DNA from: JBMOMT01 sp049324835 | Lineage (GTDB): Bacteria; Chloroflexota; Anaerolineae; CAYNKW01 | Assembly (NCBI GenBank): GCA_049324835.1 | Contig: JBMOMT010000001.1 | Location: forward strand, 1 to 34,334 | Length of the DNA: 34,334 nt | Reading direction: 5' to 3' | Part shown: piece by piece, positions 31,262 to 34,334 of the stretch | Numbering within the stretch: position 1 is the first letter of the stretch | Layout: each line of letters begins with the position of its first letter | The notes under the pieces: generated by a model | What the model saw: only the letters and a program-made list of their open reading frames with translations | What the model was told of the DNA's origin: nothing | Database searches by the model: none | Position numbers and translations under genes: made by a program

Positions 31262-32962
31262 TTACTCTGTCTGAACCGTCGCGCTGGCGATCAGCGCCGG
31301 CAGGTTGGGAATGGTATCGTAGTAACTCAGAAAGGCCTGGCTCTCGGGCGAATCGTAGCGCCGCAGGTTGTCGGCCCAGCGGTAGCCGATGGACTGGTAG
31401 AGCAGCCTGGCCGTCACCGTAAAGGGCCCCTGGGCGTCGCCCACGTCCACGCGGTACAACACCACATCCTTGCCGCCGAGAAAATCCTCGTCTTCTGCCG
31501 CCCCGCCGTACACACCGATGTCGGCGTCGGCGGTGGCCTTGTCGAAACCCAACGGCAGCAAACGGTTGTCCTTGGCATAACCCGCGCCTCGCAACAGTGT
31601 GGTGGTGGCGCGGCCCATCGTGTCTTCCATGATGGCCTCATAGATCTGCACCTGATCCGAGGCGCTGATCTCTTGGTAGTGCGGCTCGTAGGCGGCGGGG
31701 TCGGTATCGTTGTTATTACCGACGATAGCGCCGCTGGGTTGGACCGCGCCGGACTCAAAGACCACCTGGCCCGCGGCGTCCTGCACCATCAGGTGCAGCC
31801 AGGCGCGGCGGGCGGGAAAGCCGGAAGGGAATTTGTGGCCTACGGCGCTCTCTACGACGACCTGAGCGGTCAGCTCGCTGCCGGAAAGAGTGACCGCCTC
31901 CACCGCGACGGTCGCCGTGCGCTGCTGAAGCTGCTCGACGATACGTTCGGCTTTGTCGGCGAACTGGGTTTTGGAAGCCGTGACGGCCATATCCTGACCA
32001 AAAGCGCCCAGTATGCTCAGCATGTAGGCGTTGCCGCCGACGAATGTGTGCTGGTAAAAAGGCTCACGCTGCGGACCGCCGGTGATGGAGAGCCGCACGC
32101 CGCCCTGGGCCGGCGGCATGTGACAGCTCTGGCAGGATCGCTGCGCGGCATAGTCGCTGTGCAGCCACTCCAGGTAAGGCATCTGCTCCGGAAACTCGCC
32201 GGCGATCTGGCCGGCTTCGTCCACGTAGGGGGTGTAAAGCGTGTGGCAGGTGGCGCAAAGCTCCGATTCCTCGACGTGCAGCCCCTGCTGGGGAATAAAG
32301 CCAGAGGCGCTCTGCATGATCTGCACCAGGTTCTTGCCCACCACGTAGGGGCCATAGGCCAGCCGCTCGCCGGCCGGCAGCTCTGTGTCGATGGCGTAAC
32401 CGCCGCTGTAACTTTCGGGCGTGCCCAAGTTGGTCGCCATGATCTGGTGACACAGGTTGCACGAGACGCCGTCGATGGCCAGGGCGTGCAGGTCGTTGGC
32501 CGTCGAGAAAAAACCATCGTCCAGGAGGGCGGCCTGCCCAGCGGCGGCAGTCGCTGTAAAGCGAGCCATGGGGGTGTGACAGGTGGCGCACTTGTCCTCA
32601 ATGACCGCCCGATAGTCTGGGTTGCTGATCACCTCGCCGCGCACCGAGGCGCGCCAGTAGGGATCGCGGCTCGAGTTGGCCATCATGGATGCCCGCCAAA
32701 AGGTATCGGTCGAGACGTCGTTGCCGGCTGCGTCGATCATCTGAGTGTGGCAGACGGTGCACACGCCGGAGGCAGAAAAGAGATCACCCCGTTCCACCGG
32801 CAGCGGCGGCACCTGTTCCGCCGGCCGGGTCGTGGGCAATGCTGTGGGCGGCAAAGGGGTTGGGGTGGGGGGTGTTTCAGGCGTGGCCGTTGGAGCGGCA
32901 GGGGTGGAACAGGCCGCCGTGAGACAGAGAATCAGGATCACCAGCATACATAACTTTTTCAT
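31262..32962 (-). CDS. Pentaheme c-type cytochrome lipoprotein
   Basis: This 566-residue protein has a lipoprotein signal ending LTAAC (lipidated Cys18) and a Thr/Pro linker (about 19-52). Five CxxCH heme-attachment sites follow: CTVCH (68-72), CATCH (125-129), CNLCH (168-172), CATCH (236-240) and CQSCH (277-281). The remaining 280 residues have no heme motif and look like a beta-rich domain (SAVGHKFPSGFPARRAWLHL...). The arrangement resembles multiheme cytochromes of the c554 / DmsE-like superfamily, which carry electrons outside the membrane; the redox partner is unknown. AGGAGG lies 4 nt before the ATG. It follows the phosphoglycerate mutase gene by 43 bp and may be co-transcribed with it, though the functions are not obviously related. 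The window holds no other cytochrome or its maturation genes. Confidence 0.92.
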   Translation of the reverse strand: MKKLCMLVILILCLTAACSTPAAPTATPETPPTPTPLPPTALPTTRPAEQVPPLPVERGDLFSASGVCTVCHTQMIDAAGNDVSTDTFWRASMMANSSRDPYWRASVRGEVISNPDYRAVIEDKCATCHTPMARFTATAAAGQAALLDDGFFSTANDLHALAIDGVSCNLCHQIMATNLGTPESYSGGYAIDTELPAGERLAYGPYVVGKNLVQIMQSASGFIPQQGLHVEESELCATCHTLYTPYVDEAGQIAGEFPEQMPYLEWLHSDYAAQRSCQSCHMPPAQGGVRLSITGGPQREPFYQHTFVGGNAYMLSILGAFGQDMAVTASKTQFADKAERIVEQLQQRTATVAVEAVTLSGSELTAQVVVESAVGHKFPSGFPARRAWLHLMVQDAAGQVVFESGAVQPSGAIVGNNNDTDPAAYEPHYQEISASDQVQIYEAIMEDTMGRATTTLLRGAGYAKDNRLLPLGFDKATADADIGVYGGAAEDEDFLGGKDVVLYRVDVGDAQGPFTVTARLLYQSIGYRWADNLRRYDSPESQAFLSYYDTIPNLPALIASATVQTE

Positions 32963-33005
32963 CGGGCCTCCTCGCCTCTACAGGTCCTCACTTGAGTCGG
33001 TTGGC

Positions 33006-34214
33006 TCAGGCGCCATACTTGGCCAGCCGCCCGGCGTGACCCAGCGCCAGCGGCATGAGATGGGTGTGGTGCAGTTGGCCCAGCGCGCCCTGGGCGCAGG
33101 CGGTTTCGCCAAAGGTCATCACCGCATCGCGGCGCGCCAACGGCGACCAGAAAAGCACGGGCAGGGGGTGCCAGGAATGAGCTTTCATCACCGCGGGGGT
33201 GGAGTGATCGCCGGTGACGAGGATCACGTCTGGTTTCAGCGCCCGGATCGCCGGCGCCACGATCTGGTCGGTGTGCTCGATGATGCTCACCTTGCGGTCA
33301 AAATCGCCATCCTCGCCGGCCGAATCGGTCTTTTTGACGTGAAAGTAGAAAAAGTCGTAGGCCGACCAGTGGCGCTGCAGCGCTTCGACCTCGGTTTCCA
33401 GCGTGTCGCCGGCCTCCAGCACAGCCATGCCGATGAGTTTGGCCACGCCTTTGTACATGGGGTAGGTGGCGATGGCCGCCGCTTTCAGGCCGAACACGTC
33501 TTGCATCTGCGGCAGGCCGGGGTCTTTGGCCAGGCCGCGCAGGTTGCAGCCGTTGGCCGGATGATGATCGGCCAGGATGCGGCGCGCCTCGGCCAGCCAG
33601 CGATTGAACAGCCCGGCGGTGGCCTGGGCTTCGGGGCGCTCGGCCTGCACGGGCAGGGGCGGCACGCCGGTGCGCTGCGGATCGGTTTCGCTGAGGCCAT
33701 CTTGCAGCCCTTCGCCGCGCAGCACCAGCACAAAGCGATATTCCTTCACCGGCTCGACAAAGGCCTGCACGCCGGGCAGCACGATCTGGCGCAGCAGGGC
33801 GCACAGCTCGGCGCCTTTGGCAGTGGGGATGCGGCCGGCGCGGCGGTCGGTGATGTTGCCGTCGGCGTCGAGCGTACAAAAGTTGCCCCGCGCCGCCACG
33901 TCGTTCGGTTGCAGGTCAAAGCCGATGCCCAGCGCCTCCAGCACGCCGCGGCCAATGTCGTAGCGCAGCGGGTCGTAACCAAAGAGCGACAGATGCGACG
34001 GCCCGCTGCCGGGCGTTACGCCGGGATAGATGGGGGTGCTCAGGCCGCACATACCCTCGGCGGCCAGGGCATCCAGGTGGGGGGTATGCGCCGCTTCCAG
34101 CTCGGTGGGGCCGCCCGGCACTCGCGGCAGACCACCCAGGCCATCCAAGACCAGCATGACGATCCGGGTATCGGCAGGTTGGTGCAGTTGGCGCATCAGT
34201 GTCAAACTGTCCAT
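33006..34214 (-). CDS. apgM: 2,3-bisphosphoglycerate-independent phosphoglycerate mutase, archaeal type
   Basis: This glycolytic enzyme interconverts 3- and 2-phosphoglycerate (cytoplasm, metal dependent, alkaline phosphatase superfamily). The 402-residue protein matches the archaeal-type ApgM rather than the 510-residue bacterial GpmI. It shows the metal-binding LDGLGGLP (Asp24), the probable phospho-acceptor Ser70 in PGSGPSHLSLFGYDP, DVAARGNFC, the FYFHVKKTDSAGEDGDF segment and the C-terminal metal site TGDHSTP with HSWHPLPVL. The start is ATG at 34214, with GGAG 9 nt upstream; an in-frame ATG at 34256 has no such site. The cytochrome gene lies 43 bp downstream. A palindromic repeat lies upstream at 34274-34317. 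Confidence 0.95.
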   Translation of the reverse strand: MDSLTLMRQLHQPADTRIVMLVLDGLGGLPRVPGGPTELEAAHTPHLDALAAEGMCGLSTPIYPGVTPGSGPSHLSLFGYDPLRYDIGRGVLEALGIGFDLQPNDVAARGNFCTLDADGNITDRRAGRIPTAKGAELCALLRQIVLPGVQAFVEPVKEYRFVLVLRGEGLQDGLSETDPQRTGVPPLPVQAERPEAQATAGLFNRWLAEARRILADHHPANGCNLRGLAKDPGLPQMQDVFGLKAAAIATYPMYKGVAKLIGMAVLEAGDTLETEVEALQRHWSAYDFFYFHVKKTDSAGEDGDFDRKVSIIEHTDQIVAPAIRALKPDVILVTGDHSTPAVMKAHSWHPLPVLFWSPLARRDAVMTFGETACAQGALGQLHHTHLMPLALGHAGRLAKYGA

Positions 34215-34273
34215 AACTTTTCGCTCCAGGTATAGAATACTGTAGGAAAATGGCAACGGCTCACCCTCCCGCA

Positions 34274-34317
34274 GGCTGTTGTAGGGGCACGGCCTTGCCG
34301 TGCCCCCCTACACAGCC
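34274..34317. repeat. Palindromic intergenic repeat at the window edge
   Basis: The left arm GGCTGT-T-GTAGGGG-CACGGC (34274-34293) pairs with a right arm that ends GTAC-free CCCTACACAGCC at 34317, around a CTT loop. It forms an imperfect stem of about 19 bp. GTAGGGGCACGGC-type palindromes look like dispersed repeats; no gene is seen in 34215-34334. Confidence 0.8.
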
Positions 34318-34334
34318 ACAACATGGCGAATCGC

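Noticed and set aside
34229..34256. Promoter TTGCCA-16-TATACC before apgM
   Set aside because: The implied transcription start would fall inside or after the ribosome-binding site, so the match is probably accidental.

Overview
The window is about 34 kb of GC-rich bacterial DNA, most plausibly from a Chloroflexota (Anaerolineae- or Caldilinea-like) genome. This placement is an inference. It rests on the many envelope proteins with Thr/Pro 'TPTP' linkers, the large PTPS-related membrane glycosyltransferase-like proteins, the coexistence of an aldehyde:ferredoxin oxidoreductase with a small B12-binding mutase subunit, and the dispersed palindromic repeats. Both window edges lie in or next to repeats, as expected for a contig broken at repeats. 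I see no rRNA, tRNA, CRISPR array, prophage or intact transposase.

Layout. 1-3769 (minus): the 5' part of dnaE (DNA polymerase III alpha), carrying an in-frame 24-bp tandem repeat at the window edge, preceded by mutY. 3840-11025 (minus): a metal/molybdenum-tungsten cofactor region. One apparent operon is SRAP (abasic-site protein) - moaD-like - AOR. A second is ferritin-like - xanthine-dehydrogenase-type Mo subunit - fdhD. A two-domain ferritin/rubrerythrin-like gene follows. 11316-15630: a lipoprotein form of protein-L-isoaspartate methyltransferase, a convergent membrane-embedded spermidine-synthase-like protein, and a triple-LysM secreted protein. 15699-19025 (plus): two histidine-kinase-like proteins, the first degenerate at both the phospho-acceptor and the G2 box, then a Trm112-like zinc protein. 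19112-21545: a minus-strand cell-wall amidase diverging from a methylmalonyl-CoA mutase B12 subunit/meaB operon. 21557-29981: a GHL10-like secreted glycoside hydrolase diverges from a PMT-type glycosyltransferase through two promoters that share one -35 element. A Thr/Pro-rich surface protein and a giant PTPS-related membrane protein follow. 29982-30393: an intergenic stretch packed with nested palindromes, including a 164-bp MITE-like element with 9-bp flanking direct repeats. 30394-34214: purine nucleoside phosphorylase with an unusual Asp in its base-binding pocket, then (minus) archaeal-type phosphoglycerate mutase and a pentaheme lipoprotein cytochrome.

How the genes fit together. One theme is oxidative, aldehyde and metal chemistry: AOR, MoaD, Mo hydroxylase, FdhD, ferritins, SRAP and MutY. 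The other is the cell envelope: lipoproteins, LysM, amidase, GHL10, surface protein and two polytopic glycosyltransferase-like proteins. Near-consensus sigma70 promoters with 16-17 bp spacers can be read in front of many operons. The most notable signals are the shared -35 divergent promoter with a probably leaderless GTG gene, the pseudokinase, the SRAP-moaD-AOR operon, the exported PIMT, the MITE-like element, the PNP Asp substitution and the repeat inside dnaE. All functional statements come from reading motifs by eye; no database search was run.
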